NCBI RefSeq assembly: GCF_014841135.1
Contig: NZ_JACYTN010000022.1
Location: 1 to 64,000, forward strand
Source of the DNA: Paenibacillus arenosi
GTDB taxonomy: Bacteria > Bacillota > Bacilli > Paenibacillales > Paenibacillaceae
Reading direction: 5' to 3'
Length of the DNA: 64,000 nt
Shown: piece by piece, positions 38,383-47,544 of the stretch
Numbering within the stretch: position 1 is the stretch's first letter
Layout of the letters: every line of letters starts with the position of its first letter
Made by a program: the position numbers and the translations under genes
Notes under the pieces: model-generated
The model's database searches: none
Told to the model about the DNA's origin: nothing
The model's input: the letters and a program-made list of their open reading frames with translations, nothing else

Positions 38383-38385
38383 GGG

Positions 38386-39315
38386 ATGCGAATCGGCTTA
38401 TTAATTGTCAGCCACGGTTCGAAAGACAGTTCATGGGTTACACTGGTTGATGAAGCGATTGCAGGGGCACGATGGCCGGAAGGCTTGCCGGTCGCTTCTT
38501 CTTTTTTGGAGGGCGTTCCAGATCGGAGCATTCAAGATGGTATCGATCAGTTGGAAGCCCTAGGTGTGGACCACATAGGAGTCGTACCGTTATTTGTCTC
38601 ATCTGGAAGTACGCATGTGGACGAGATCGCATATGCCCTTGGTGCTAAGTCCGAGCCTTTGTGCGAGACAGATTTAGAGCCGTTTCATACAAAGGCGCAT
38701 ATCATATATGGTCAGCCTATTGACGATGATGACACGATGATCGCTATGGTAAGTGACCGATTACAAAGTTTAGGTGTGGTGGCACAACGTGATGCGGTGC
38801 TGTTAGTAGCCCACGGGAGTCCCCATATGCCATTTCAGACTTGGTGGAGAGAGGGCTTGAATCGCATTGCGGCTAGACTTGTAGAGGATGAGAAATGCAT
38901 AAGCGCTGCGCATGCTCTACTTTGCTGTGATTCGCTGCCTGATGCGGTGCAGCAGGCGTTGAACAGTTTGGATTCTGCTAAGCTGGATAAGCAGGGCGAA
39001 CAGCTAGATACACACGATGAGGGGCTTGAGCGAGCTGATAGCGCTGTGGTAGCGGTAGTGCCTATCTTCCTTAGTAAGGGCTATTTTACGACTAAGGCGA
39101 TACCTGAGCGTCTTCAATTGCAACCTCACTCTTTTCGTGTTGGTGCGTCTGTTGATAATGGTACTATTATGCCGCACTCATTGGTTACGGCGTGGGAAGG
39201 GCGAATCCTTTATGATGGTGAGCCGCTTCTGCCGCATCCGGCATTGTCGATATGGCTGGAACAGGAGAGCCAACGTGTATTAAGCAGGCTTGAAGAGTCT
39301 CTATCTAATGGATAA
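38386..39315 (+). CDS. CbiX-type sirohydrochlorin chelatase family protein
   Basis: 309 residues made of two CbiX-like halves. Each has a metal-binding histidine motif, IVSHGSKDSSW in the first half and LVAHGSPHMPFQTWW in the second. VVPLFVSSGSTHVDEI and VVPIFLSKGYFTTKAIP are the matching second motifs. The family inserts Co or Fe into sirohydrochlorin to make cobalamin precursors or siroheme. A hydrophilic insert (SAKLDKQGEQLDTHDEGLE) lies in the second half. It could serve siroheme for the nitrite reductase 14 kb away, but that is inference. Confidence 0.8.
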   Translation: MRIGLLIVSHGSKDSSWVTLVDEAIAGARWPEGLPVASSFLEGVPDRSIQDGIDQLEALGVDHIGVVPLFVSSGSTHVDEIAYALGAKSEPLCETDLEPFHTKAHIIYGQPIDDDDTMIAMVSDRLQSLGVVAQRDAVLLVAHGSPHMPFQTWWREGLNRIAARLVEDEKCISAAHALLCCDSLPDAVQQALNSLDSAKLDKQGEQLDTHDEGLERADSAVVAVVPIFLSKGYFTTKAIPERLQLQPHSFRVGASVDNGTIMPHSLVTAWEGRILYDGEPLLPHPALSIWLEQESQRVLSRLEESLSNG

Positions 39316-39377
39316 ATGAGCATTAGAGGTTGTGGAACGTATCGTTTCTGAATAGATTGTAAATGGGTGACGCATGG

Positions 39378-40289
39378 ATGGTTAAAAGAGCGAGGCTTAT
39401 CTATAACCCAACGTCGGGACGCGAAGAAGGAAAGCGACGATTGGCTGATATTTTGCAGCGATTGGACGCAGGCGGAATTGAGACGACGACGCGCGCGACT
39501 GAAGGAGAAGGCGATGCCATTAGTAGCGCCGGTGAAGCGATAGATAATGGCTATGATATTATTATTGCTGCCGGTGGGGACGGAACGTTGAACGAGGTAA
39601 TCAATGGCATGGCTGCTAAGGCGCATCGTCCGCCGCTCGGTATTATACCGCTCGGCACGACGAATGATTTTGCACGGGCATTAGGCATTCCTCGTCAATG
39701 GGAGGAAGCTTGCGACCTGATTGTGCGTCAGCAGACGATGCCGATTGACGTTGGTCAGGCGAATGATAAGTATTTTATTAATATTGCAGGTGGGGGCTCT
39801 CTTACGGAGCTCACGTATGAAGTGCCTAGCAAGCTGAAGACGCTAATGGGGCAGCTGGCTTACTATGTGAAGGGGCTAGAGAAAGTGGCTCGATTAGCTC
39901 CGACGGAGCTGCATTTTAATATCGAAGGACACGGTCAGTTCAACGGAGAGTTCATGCTGTTCTTAATTACAAATAGTAATTCGGTTGGCGGCTTCGAGAA
40001 GCTGGCACCAGATGCGGTAATTAATGATGGATTGCTGGACATTTTGATGATGAAAAAATGCAACTTGGCGGAGTTCCTGCGTATTGCTACGCTGGCATTG
40101 CGAGGGGAGCATTTGAATGATCCGCATATTGTTCATTTGCAATCGAAGCGCATTGAAGTGACGTCACCGGATTATGTCCAGTTGAATCTGGACGGTGAGT
40201 TAGGTGGAACGCTGCCTGCTGTATTCCAGGTGCTGCCGAGTCATTTGCATATTTTCGCAGATCCGACAGGGACTTCTTCGTATCGCTGA
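39378..40289 (+). CDS. dagK: Diacylglycerol kinase DagK
   Basis: 303-residue soluble lipid kinase that returns diacylglycerol to the phospholipid and lipoteichoic acid cycle. Signatures: RARLIYNPTSGREEGKRRL, the catalytic IIAAGGDGTLNEVINGM, GIIPLGTTNDFARAL, FINIAGGGSLTELTYEVPSK, and LDILMMKKCNLAEF. The first ATG is at 39363; the next in-frame ATG at 39378 gives the usual family N-terminus. Neither has a strong ribosome site. Confidence 0.93.
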   Translation: MVKRARLIYNPTSGREEGKRRLADILQRLDAGGIETTTRATEGEGDAISSAGEAIDNGYDIIIAAGGDGTLNEVINGMAAKAHRPPLGIIPLGTTNDFARALGIPRQWEEACDLIVRQQTMPIDVGQANDKYFINIAGGGSLTELTYEVPSKLKTLMGQLAYYVKGLEKVARLAPTELHFNIEGHGQFNGEFMLFLITNSNSVGGFEKLAPDAVINDGLLDILMMKKCNLAEFLRIATLALRGEHLNDPHIVHLQSKRIEVTSPDYVQLNLDGELGGTLPAVFQVLPSHLHIFADPTGTSSYR

Positions 40290-40415
40290 TTGCATAGCGA
40301 ATCGGTAATAGGTTAGTGGGGTGGCATTTTGTCCTCAATTGCATGGGGGAGTAGCTACTTGTACATTATCATATAATCCGCTACTGCTGACGGGTAGAAC
40401 ATATGCGAATGCGAT

Positions 40416-40503
40416 GGATGTAAAGAATGTACAGAATGTAAAGAATGTAAAGAATGTATCATATGTAATGGGTGTATTGTTTGTAATGAATGTGCCGAAT
40501 GTA
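40416..40503. repeat. Degenerate 9-bp tandem repeat (GAATGTAAA type)
   Basis: Around nine to ten degenerate units of AAGAATGTA (GATGTAAAGAATGTACAG, then AATGTAAAG repeated, decaying towards 40503). In one frame it reads as NVKNVKNV, but no credible gene is present. Confidence 0.8.
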
Positions 40504-40521
40504 ATGGACTTGAAGAGAGGG

Positions 40522-40555
40522 CGCGTCTACTTTTTGAAGTAGGCGTGTTTTTTTG
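40522..40555 (+). terminator. Intrinsic terminator
   Basis: CGCGTCTACTT / AAGTAGGCGTG stem with a TTTG loop and a T7 run. It probably ends the dagK transcript. Confidence 0.88.
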
Positions 40556-40594
40556 TGTGGGCGGCTTAAAGTGGAGTAGTTAAGTTAATGTTGG

Positions 40595-40700
40595 TTAGTT
40601 GAAATTGAAGCTGACGCTAACAGCTCAGACGCTGCTTCAATGAGGTTGTTTGATTAGTTGAAGTTGAAGCTCCGGCACTTTTTCTATGAGGTAGTTTGAT
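40595..40700. repeat. Imperfect direct repeat, ~59-bp period
   Basis: TTAGTTGAAATTGAAGCTGA (40595 on) recurs as TTAGTTGAAGTTGAAGCTCC (40654 on), each followed by a variant of ATGAGGTTGTTTGATTAG. Two degenerate copies in gene-free DNA. Confidence 0.65.
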
Positions 40701-40708
40701 TAGGTGCT

Positions 40709-40780
40709 GCTATTGCTATTGCTATTGCTATTGCTATTGCTATTGCTATTGCTATTGCTATTGCTATTGCTATTGCTATT
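40709..40780. repeat. GCTATT hexanucleotide microsatellite, 12 copies
   Basis: Exactly 12 perfect copies of GCTATT. It is in the long gene-free gap between dagK and the rRNA methyltransferase gene. A perfect array of this kind is prone to length change. Confidence 0.97.
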
Positions 40781-41008
40781 AGAGTTATCGATATCTCTTT
40801 CGGTGTAAGTTTAATAAACAATGGTGAGCATCGAATAAAAGGCAGCTAGTATACGAAGGCAGCAAGTTAAGGTATGATAGAAAGAACGGAACATGGCGGT
40901 CGATCTCATATGAAGTCCTAAGCTGATACAGCACAGGATGAAGGAGATGGCCGCTTCTTGATGTTCATAGTCACAATGGCTGTTTATACGGTGTAAAATG
41001 GGGCTTAT

Positions 41009-41183
41009 GGACAAAAATGCAGCTATTTTAGTTAGAAATCATCATTTTTAGCCAGATAAGGACAAAAGTGCAGTTATTTTTCTCGATTTGGACTTAAAAT
41101 AGGAAGTGGTACTAAAATAACTGTATTTTTGCCGATAATATCCCGAATAAGGATACTTTCAGATTAAATAACTGCATATTTGT
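41009..41183. repeat. Four-copy GGACAAAAATGCAG intergenic repeat
   Basis: Two direct copies (GGACAAAAATGCAGCTATTT at 41009, GGACAAAAGTGCAGTTATTT at 41060) face two inverted copies (AAAATAACTGTATTTTTGCC at 41114 and AAATAACTGCATATTTGTC at 41165). The set could fold as a nested cruciform or RNA. Similar sequences recur in Paenibacillus intergenic regions (from memory). The remaining bases to 41490 show no gene. Confidence 0.8.
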
Positions 41184-41490
41184 CACTATCTTAGACGAAA
41201 AGCCAAAATCGAACTTCTATAAAGATTGAGGACGAAGGGGCGGAGTACTATGAAACATACAGACAGTAATGCCTGTCGCTCCTGAGTATGGTGTGATGAT
41301 ATAAGATAGGGAAGTTAAAAACTTTCATTATACGGATCTACAAGTCGAAACAGGCCACATAAGGTTTGAAAAATGACAAAAATCGAAGTGCAGAAGCGTA
41401 CGCTTTTTTAGTTGATACATTATGAATTTGATTCTTGATACTATGTATGTTTACAAATAGAACGAATGAAGCAGCAGCTTGGAGGACGGT

Positions 41491-43158
41491 ATGAATAATC
41501 AAGGCAAGAAGCCTGGCCAGTCAGGCAGAAGAGGGCAAGAGCAGGGACAAGGAAAAGGAAGAATGCGTAATAACGCTGGAAGAGGAAGAGCCAATTCGAG
41601 TGCAGCTTCTAAGGCGGCGTCAACAGCTCCCGTGCAAAAAAATGATGAAGTTACATTGGACATTATCGGCTTAACGCATGAAGGTGACGGTGTAGGGCGT
41701 GTTGAAGGATTTACGCTATTTGTAGAGGATGCATTGCCAGGTGAGCGTATTGTTGCGCATGTACTGAAAGTGAAGAAGCAGTATGGATATGCCAAATTGA
41801 AGAAGCGTCTTACAGATAGTGAGGATCGGGTAGAAGTGACGGGGCGTCCTGAGCACTACGGCGGCTGCCAGTTGGAGTATATGTCCTATGATGCGCAACT
41901 TCGCTGGAAGCAGCAGCATGTGGTAGATGTGCTGGAGCGGATCGGGAAATTTGAAGTGAGCAAGCTGACAGAGGCTGGTTCAAAGGTTGAAGGTGCGACT
42001 GAGCTTGAGGCGGCGAACGATCGTGAGGCTGGAGTTGGCTGTGGAGCAAGTGCGTTCGATATGAGTGATGCAATTAACGGAACTACGAATGGTGTAGATT
42101 CAGCTGACACAGGAGCTACGATTGAATCAATTCAGGTATTGCCTACGCTTGGGATGGACAACCCGTGGCGCTATCGCAATAAGGCGCAAATTCCGATAGG
42201 CAAAGATGCACGTACAGGTGAACTGATCGGTGGCTACTTCGCGCGTGCGAGTCATCGCATTATTGATACAGATGCTTCCTTGATTCAGCATGAAGCTATG
42301 GATGCGGCGATGAAGATAGTTAAGGATGTAGCGCGACAATATGGTGTAGCGCCATATAACGAAGAAACGCATACAGGATTACTGCGCCATGTCGTTATTC
42401 GCTACGGTTTCCATACGAATGAAATGATGATTGTACTTGTGACGAATGGCGAGCGTCTGCCGCAAAAAGAAGTGATCGTTGATGCGCTTGTGGATCGTTT
42501 GCCGCAGTTGAAGAGCATTTGTCAAAATATTAATACAAAGCAGACGAATGTTATTATGGGCGATAAAACGAAAGTACTGTGGGGCAGCGAGACGATTACC
42601 GATTATATCGGAGATTTGCAGTTTGCGATCTCGGCGCGTTCGTTCTATCAAGTGAACCCGGTACAGACCGAAGTGCTGTATGAGGAAGCTGTGAAGTTGG
42701 CGGGATTGACCGGTCAGGAGACGGTCATCGACGCCTACTGCGGCATCGGCACGATCTCGCTCTTCCTCGCCCAGCGCGCGAAGCGCGTGCTAGGCGTTGA
42801 AATCGTCGAGGAAGCCATCGCCGATGCGCGCCGCAACGCGGCGCTGAACGGGATCACCAATACCGAGTTCGCCGTTGGCGCCTCGGAAGTGGTAATCCCG
42901 CAATGGAAGTCGGCTGGCATTACCGCCGACGTGATCGTGGTCGATCCGCCCCGTAAGGGCTGCGACCCGGCATTGCTCGACACGATGCTTGAGATGCGCC
43001 CAGAGCGCATCGTCTACGTATCGTGCAACCCATCGACGCTTGCACGCGATTTGCGTGTGCTAGCGGACGGCGGCTACACGGTTAAGATCGTGCAGCCGGT
43101 GGACATGTTCCCACATACACCGCATGTGGAGTGTGTGTCGCTACTTCAACTTAATTGA
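41491..43158 (+). CDS. rlmD: TrmA/RlmD-family 23S rRNA (uracil-C5)-methyltransferase
   Basis: 555-residue SAM-dependent RNA methyltransferase. GGAGG precedes ATG 41491. A basic, Gly/Gln-rich head (residues 1-50) precedes a TRAM domain (about 53-115: VTLDIIGLTHEGDGVGRVEG). The catalytic domain has VIDAYCGIGTISLFLAQRAK, VVDPPRKGCDP and YVSCNPSTLARDL with the nucleophile Cys. Odd points: an insert of about 55 residues (about 157-214) rich in Ala/Gly/Asp; of the four Fe-S cysteines usual in the family, only the GGCQLEYMSY one remains (the others read RPEHY and ASLIQH); and the last 450 bases are much GC-richer than the rest. Whether it acts as RlmD or RlmCD is open. Confidence 0.88.
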   Translation: MNNQGKKPGQSGRRGQEQGQGKGRMRNNAGRGRANSSAASKAASTAPVQKNDEVTLDIIGLTHEGDGVGRVEGFTLFVEDALPGERIVAHVLKVKKQYGYAKLKKRLTDSEDRVEVTGRPEHYGGCQLEYMSYDAQLRWKQQHVVDVLERIGKFEVSKLTEAGSKVEGATELEAANDREAGVGCGASAFDMSDAINGTTNGVDSADTGATIESIQVLPTLGMDNPWRYRNKAQIPIGKDARTGELIGGYFARASHRIIDTDASLIQHEAMDAAMKIVKDVARQYGVAPYNEETHTGLLRHVVIRYGFHTNEMMIVLVTNGERLPQKEVIVDALVDRLPQLKSICQNINTKQTNVIMGDKTKVLWGSETITDYIGDLQFAISARSFYQVNPVQTEVLYEEAVKLAGLTGQETVIDAYCGIGTISLFLAQRAKRVLGVEIVEEAIADARRNAALNGITNTEFAVGASEVVIPQWKSAGITADVIVVDPPRKGCDPALLDTMLEMRPERIVYVSCNPSTLARDLRVLADGGYTVKIVQPVDMFPHTPHVECVSLLQLN

Positions 43159-43163
43159 GTAAG

Positions 43164-43196
43164 AAAAACCCTTGTTATACCAAGGGTTTTTCTTCT
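43164..43196 (+). terminator. Intrinsic terminator after the rRNA methyltransferase gene
   Basis: AAACCCTTG / CAAGGGTTT perfect stem, 6-nt loop, TTCTTCTTTTC tail. Confidence 0.9.
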
Positions 43197-43332
43197 TTTC
43201 TAATAAGCAATTACTTCCTTTAACTTAGTAGGGAAAAGTATCTTCTATTATTGTTTGGGTATTGTTTTTTTTAAATGTGTTAAATAGCCTGTAGATCGCC
43301 AGACTAGAATCAATGCTACAAGGAGGAGCGCA

Positions 43333-44253
43333 ATGTATCTAAATAAATTCACATTACCAATTGATGAAGAATCCTCATTGATAGAACAAAGAATGGCACA
43401 CAATGGTGGTAGCTTTGGATATATCGACAATGCTTACCCATGTGGTATTTTCTCCAAAAGTCAGTTTTCCGAATTGAATTTTTCAAAAATCACTATTTTA
43501 TATGGAGGAAACGGCTCGGGAAAAAGCACACTTCTAAATCTCATATCGAATAAATTAGAATTAAATCGCATTGCACCATACAATTCAAGCGAAATGTTTG
43601 ATTTATATGTTGAACATTGTAAGTTTGAACTTGGAATTGACGATGAGGGATTTAAACATCGAATTCCCAATGGGAGCAGAATAATTACAAGCGATGATAT
43701 CTTTGATTATATGCTTACAGTCCGCACAAACAATGATGAAATCTCTGATAGTGTAGAAGATATAAGATCCGAATGGGGAGATAAGAACGGAAGTCTGAAA
43801 TACGGACAAACCGTGAAAATGAATAGTTTGGACGACTATGAAGCACTGAGGTTACAGGTGCTTTCAAGAAAAAAATCAATTTCGCGCAGGGAGTTTATTC
43901 GCAGAGTCGCTGGCACTGAAGTTAAGCTGAACAGTAATGGAGAGACAGCCCTGAGTTATTTTAATTCCAAATTAAAAAATGACACATTATATTGTTTGGA
44001 TGAGCCAGAGAATAGTCTATCTCCTAGAATGCAGCTTGAACTTGTCAAAATGATAGAACAAATGGCTCGCTATTGTGGGTGTCAATTTATTATTGCAACT
44101 CACTCACCATTTTTACTGGCAATGGAGTTTACAAAAATATATGATCTAGACACGAATCCAGTCGATATAAAGCAATGGTGGGAATTGGAGAACGCAAAAG
44201 TATACTTTGATTTTTTCAATAAGCATAAGAGGCTGTTTCTCGTCGATAAATAG
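43333..44253 (+). CDS. Lone AAA-family (ABC/SMC-like) ATPase
   Basis: 306-residue ATPase. Walker A is ILYGGNGSGKSTLLNL, Walker B LYCLDEPENSLSPRMQ, and a switch His follows in FIIATHSPFLLAMEF. This is the AAA_21/AAA_15 type, without a transmembrane part. AAGGAGGAGCG precedes the ATG. AT-rich codon use differs from the GC-rich end of the preceding gene, which suggests acquisition. Such ATPases often pair with a nuclease in defence systems, but the next gene is not a recognised nuclease, so the role is unknown. Confidence 0.85.
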   Translation: MYLNKFTLPIDEESSLIEQRMAHNGGSFGYIDNAYPCGIFSKSQFSELNFSKITILYGGNGSGKSTLLNLISNKLELNRIAPYNSSEMFDLYVEHCKFELGIDDEGFKHRIPNGSRIITSDDIFDYMLTVRTNNDEISDSVEDIRSEWGDKNGSLKYGQTVKMNSLDDYEALRLQVLSRKKSISRREFIRRVAGTEVKLNSNGETALSYFNSKLKNDTLYCLDEPENSLSPRMQLELVKMIEQMARYCGCQFIIATHSPFLLAMEFTKIYDLDTNPVDIKQWWELENAKVYFDFFNKHKRLFLVDK

Positions 44254-44319
44254 GGAATTGAACAATACTAGAAAGCCACAAACGCGGGTAGTCAGGCTTT
44301 TAGAATATAGGAGGAGTAT

Positions 44320-44886
44320 ATGTCCTGGAGCAAATTGAAGAAACAATTGGAGAGCTTTCTTTATCCAGCGTTAAATGGAAAGGTCGAGTACTGTGCAACT
44401 AGCTACTTTTATTTACCTGGGAAATCTGGAATTTGTTATATTACGGTAGATAAAAAGAACGTATTCAGTATGAGTGATAGTTCCAGCTCAATCAGATGGT
44501 ATCAGACGGAGCAGGAAATTAAAAATGATCCAGATGTCCGAATTCCTATCAGTGATGAAGAAATTGAAGCGATCCGAAAAGAGACCAAGGGGAGTGTTCC
44601 GGAGGATCGTCTAAAAGTAATTGCAAGAAATAGAAAAATAACGGAATATGCGAAGGAGCTTTTATCCGCACAGGCAGCATTAAGTAAATCAAACTTTATC
44701 GTTGTAGCTAATAAGTTTCTATCTACTTCTATAGAGGAAAGCATAGAGAGCAATGATATTATGTTAAATATTTTAGCTTTGGTGGACAGAAGAGTTGGAA
44801 AAAAGCGAATTTTAAACATGTCCGAGAAGATGAAGTTAAAGCATCCTATTGTGCAGTATTTTTATGAACTACGTCGTCATTCATAA
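44320..44886 (+). CDS. SF0329-family-like hypothetical protein
   Basis: 188 residues, hydrophilic, no signal or membrane segment. The N-terminus WSKLKKQLESFLYPALNGKV and YLPGKSGICYITVDKKN recall the SF0329 family of small Firmicute/enterobacterial proteins with unknown function (recalled, not searched). AGGAGG precedes the ATG. Same strand as the ATPase, 66 bases away. Confidence 0.65.
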   Translation: MSWSKLKKQLESFLYPALNGKVEYCATSYFYLPGKSGICYITVDKKNVFSMSDSSSSIRWYQTEQEIKNDPDVRIPISDEEIEAIRKETKGSVPEDRLKVIARNRKITEYAKELLSAQAALSKSNFIVVANKFLSTSIEESIESNDIMLNILALVDRRVGKKRILNMSEKMKLKHPIVQYFYELRRHS

Positions 44887-44980
44887 TGAAATGAAATAGA
44901 TCAGGAAGCTTCTTGATTCTTGAAAAATATCAAAGTGGATTGTTTGCATACTGTTATCCGTGAATAGTCATGGAGGACTT

Positions 44981-45019
44981 ATGGGCAAGGTACCGCTCGT
45001 CAAATGGACAGGCGGCTAG
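44981..45019 (+). pseudogene. Remnant of a D12-class DNA adenine methylase N-terminus
   Basis: GGAGG precedes an ATG opening a 12-residue frame, MGKVPLVKWTGG, then stop. This is the start expected for D12-class (Dam-type) methylases, whose SAM-binding motif reads P-x-x-K-W-x-G-G-K. The rest is missing. A second short frame at 45043-45129 (28 codons) may be another fragment. Inference from a very short match. Confidence 0.45.
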
Positions 45020-45147
45020 TGATGATGTAGGCTAAAATTTGTATGCGGCGAGAAGCCCGCAAATCAGCTGCGTCAGTTCTGCAAAATAAAGTGACGCTGT
45101 ATCTGGAAGAGCTACATCGTTCGTTCTAGGTACGGTGCTGTACCGCC

Positions 45148-45193
45148 AAAGTCCCTCCTCACAGCTGAATGCGGCGGAGAGGAGGGGCTTTAA
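45148..45193. terminator. GC-rich hairpin between convergent units
   Basis: AAAGTCCCTCCTC / GAGGAGGGGCTTT, 13-bp stem with one G-U pair and an 18-nt loop, followed by TTTAAAT. It lies between the plus-strand accessory genes and the minus-strand kinase end. Confidence 0.6.
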
Positions 45194-45238
45194 ATGTTGC
45201 GGTGAGAGAGTGAATTTGCTGTAAAATCGGCCTCTAGG

Positions 45239-46714
45239 TTATTTATCAATCTTCCATCGAACTGAAAACAGCACCCCCTCTTCGGTATTGGACAGGCTGA
45301 ATTTCGCCTGATGGATATTCAATGTGGTTTTGACGATATACAGCCCCAGACCACTGCCTCCGGTTGTGCGGCTACGGGATTTCTCAATGCGGTAGAACGG
45401 CTTGAACAGCTTGGATATTTCGCTTGGCTCTATATATGCTCCGGTGTTCAGTACACGTAAGTGCACAAGTCCCGCATCGGCTTGCAGGGTGATCCGAATT
45501 TGCTCACCGCGGCGGGTATAGTGGACCGCATTGTTCATTATGTTGGAGACGGCCTTGGACAGCAGACTCTTGTCTCCTGTCATCCATAGGTTGGGAGCGA
45601 GCTCGGCCTCCAGCTCAATGCCGTTCAGCTCGCATATGTACTGGATTTGTTCGGTTGCATCCTGAAGGAGTTCGGACATATCCACAGCAGCCATGCTCGG
45701 CTGAAAGTGATGATTCTCCAGCCGCGAAATATCAAGAATTTCGTAGACCAACTTCTCCATCCCTTTCAGAATGTGATGGGATTGGGCCAAATATTTGTCC
45801 CGATTCCTATAAGGCCCCACATTGTGCAACATCGCTTCAAGCTGTCCAGATACGGCTGTAATGGGCGTTTTTAACTCATGGGAGATCATGGCCATAAATT
45901 CCCGCCTTAATGCCTCCTCTTCCTCTTTCCGTTGAATATCATCTTTCAACTGCGCATTGGCCTCAGTAAGATCCTGCATGGCATGCTGCAAATTCATGGA
46001 AAGCTCATTCAGTGAGCGGGAAATATCGCCGATCTCATCACGGGAATCATGGCGGGAGCGCTCCGAGAAATCCAGTTGGGCCAGTCGCTTGGCTACTTGG
46101 CTGATGCCGATTAGCGGCCGGGCGATCAGGCGTGTGTAGATAAGTGCCCCCAGTACGGCAATCACCAGAATGATAAGTGCCATATACGGGAGGAGCCGCA
46201 GGAGCATTTGCATCGCTTCATCAATCGGCTGCAGAGAAGCTAGTACAGATAACGTATAACCGCTAGATTCGTATCCGGGCAAGGGTAGATTTGCATGGGA
46301 TATCAACTCTGTACCCTTAGACGACGGTGCACTCAGATACTCTGGAGCGGAAATGAGGATAGTGGAAGCAACGTCCTTCTTATGCGTGATCGGTTCCCAT
46401 ACCTGACTCGGCAGCAAAGGAACTTTGGTGAAATGGACAGGGTACACCCATTTGCCCTCGCTGTCTTGTACCGACAAGGAGGCATTGTAACGCAAGGAGA
46501 AGTTATCCAGCCGTTTGACAGCTTCTGTCCAGTCTTTTTGCGGGAATGTTTCTAGCAAGCGAGTGATGCCCTGATTCAAGTCGTCGGATTTGTTCTGCAA
46601 ATAAAAGGACGGCAAAATAAAATACAAAGTTATATACAACAATAGCGCGAAAGCAATAAGGACGAGATTGGTTAACACAAAAATTTTAAAAGCTATGCTT
46701 CTATACTTGCTCAT
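45239..46714 (-). CDS. Membrane sensor histidine kinase
   Basis: 491-residue class I kinase. Helix 1 near residues 10-32, an extracytoplasmic sensor of about 145 residues, helix 2 (LPYMALIILVIAVLGALIYT), a HAMP linker with a short coiled coil, the HisKA box FMAMISHELKTPITAVSGQL with the phospho-His, and the ATPase N, G1 and G2 boxes (NIMNNAVHYTRRGEQ, GGSGLGLYIVKTTL). It overlaps the response regulator stop by four bases and so is co-translated. The signal is unknown; the divergent transporter operon is the likely target. Confidence 0.94.
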   Translation of the reverse strand: MSKYRSIAFKIFVLTNLVLIAFALLLYITLYFILPSFYLQNKSDDLNQGITRLLETFPQKDWTEAVKRLDNFSLRYNASLSVQDSEGKWVYPVHFTKVPLLPSQVWEPITHKKDVASTILISAPEYLSAPSSKGTELISHANLPLPGYESSGYTLSVLASLQPIDEAMQMLLRLLPYMALIILVIAVLGALIYTRLIARPLIGISQVAKRLAQLDFSERSRHDSRDEIGDISRSLNELSMNLQHAMQDLTEANAQLKDDIQRKEEEEALRREFMAMISHELKTPITAVSGQLEAMLHNVGPYRNRDKYLAQSHHILKGMEKLVYEILDISRLENHHFQPSMAAVDMSELLQDATEQIQYICELNGIELEAELAPNLWMTGDKSLLSKAVSNIMNNAVHYTRRGEQIRITLQADAGLVHLRVLNTGAYIEPSEISKLFKPFYRIEKSRSRTTGGSGLGLYIVKTTLNIHQAKFSLSNTEEGVLFSVRWKIDK

Positions 46715-47382
46715 GTCAACCGCCCTTCCATCAAATAGCCGATACCTTTAATCGTTTCAATGCATGAGATTTTCATTTTTTTACGAATGTTTTTAATATG
46801 GGCATCGACCAGACGCGTATCGCCGAAAAAGTCGTATCCCCATACGCGATCCAGAATCATCTCGCGGGTAATGGTTCTCCCTGCATTTTCAATTAGATAG
46901 GCAACGATTGAGAACTCACGGACGGTCAATTCAACCAATGCGTCATCGACAAAAGCCTTATAGCTGTCGCAATCCAGACGAATGCGGCCGTATTGCAATT
47001 CCCTCGGTTTCAATTCCGAGCGCGATCTTCGCAAGACTGCTTCGACCCTTTTGACCAGCACATTGAAGGAGAACGGCTTAGCAATATAATCATCGGCCAG
47101 AAGCTCGAAGGCCTGCAATTGATCCTTCTCCTCGCTTAAGGCAGTCATCATAATAATTGGTGTCTGGCTCTGATTGCGAATCATTCGGCAGATCGAGTAT
47201 CCATCCATATTCGGCAGCATAACATCCAACAGCACAAGATCGAATGTCCCCTCGGTAAACTTCCGATATCCCTCAGCTCCGTCGCTGGCAACATCCACAT
47301 CGTACCCCTGCACTTTTAGATATTCCGCAATCAATTCCTGAATATAGCGGTCGTCTTCAACGATTAATATGGCTTCAGACAT
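46711..47382 (-). CDS. OmpR-family response regulator
   Basis: 223 residues. Receiver domain with the acidic pair in ILIVEDDRY, phospho-acceptor Asp in LVLLDVMLPNMDG, Thr/Lys switch (MMTAL, DDYIAKPF). Winged-helix C-terminus with VELTVREFSIVAYLIENAGR and WGYDFFGDTRLVDAHIKNIR. Partner of the kinase that follows; transcribed away from the ABC operon at 47545 with a shared 160-base promoter region. Confidence 0.95.
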   Translation of the reverse strand: MSEAILIVEDDRYIQELIAEYLKVQGYDVDVASDGAEGYRKFTEGTFDLVLLDVMLPNMDGYSICRMIRNQSQTPIIMMTALSEEKDQLQAFELLADDYIAKPFSFNVLVKRVEAVLRRSRSELKPRELQYGRIRLDCDSYKAFVDDALVELTVREFSIVAYLIENAGRTITREMILDRVWGYDFFGDTRLVDAHIKNIRKKMKISCIETIKGIGYLMEGRLT

Positions 47383-47544
47383 AAGGCACCTTCTTTAATG
47401 GGGGATTTTATTTCCTGATCATACCATGTCGATATGAATTTTATATGAAAAAAGAGCCTTCCAATCATCTTCTTGTGAATTTCAAACGGTTTTCATACGG
47501 ATTTCACATGGCCGCCGTAAGATGGGTTCCGAGGAGGGATGCCC

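Noticed and set aside
40709-40780. CRISPR array
   Set aside because: The GCTATT repeat has no spacers and a 6-bp unit; it is a microsatellite.
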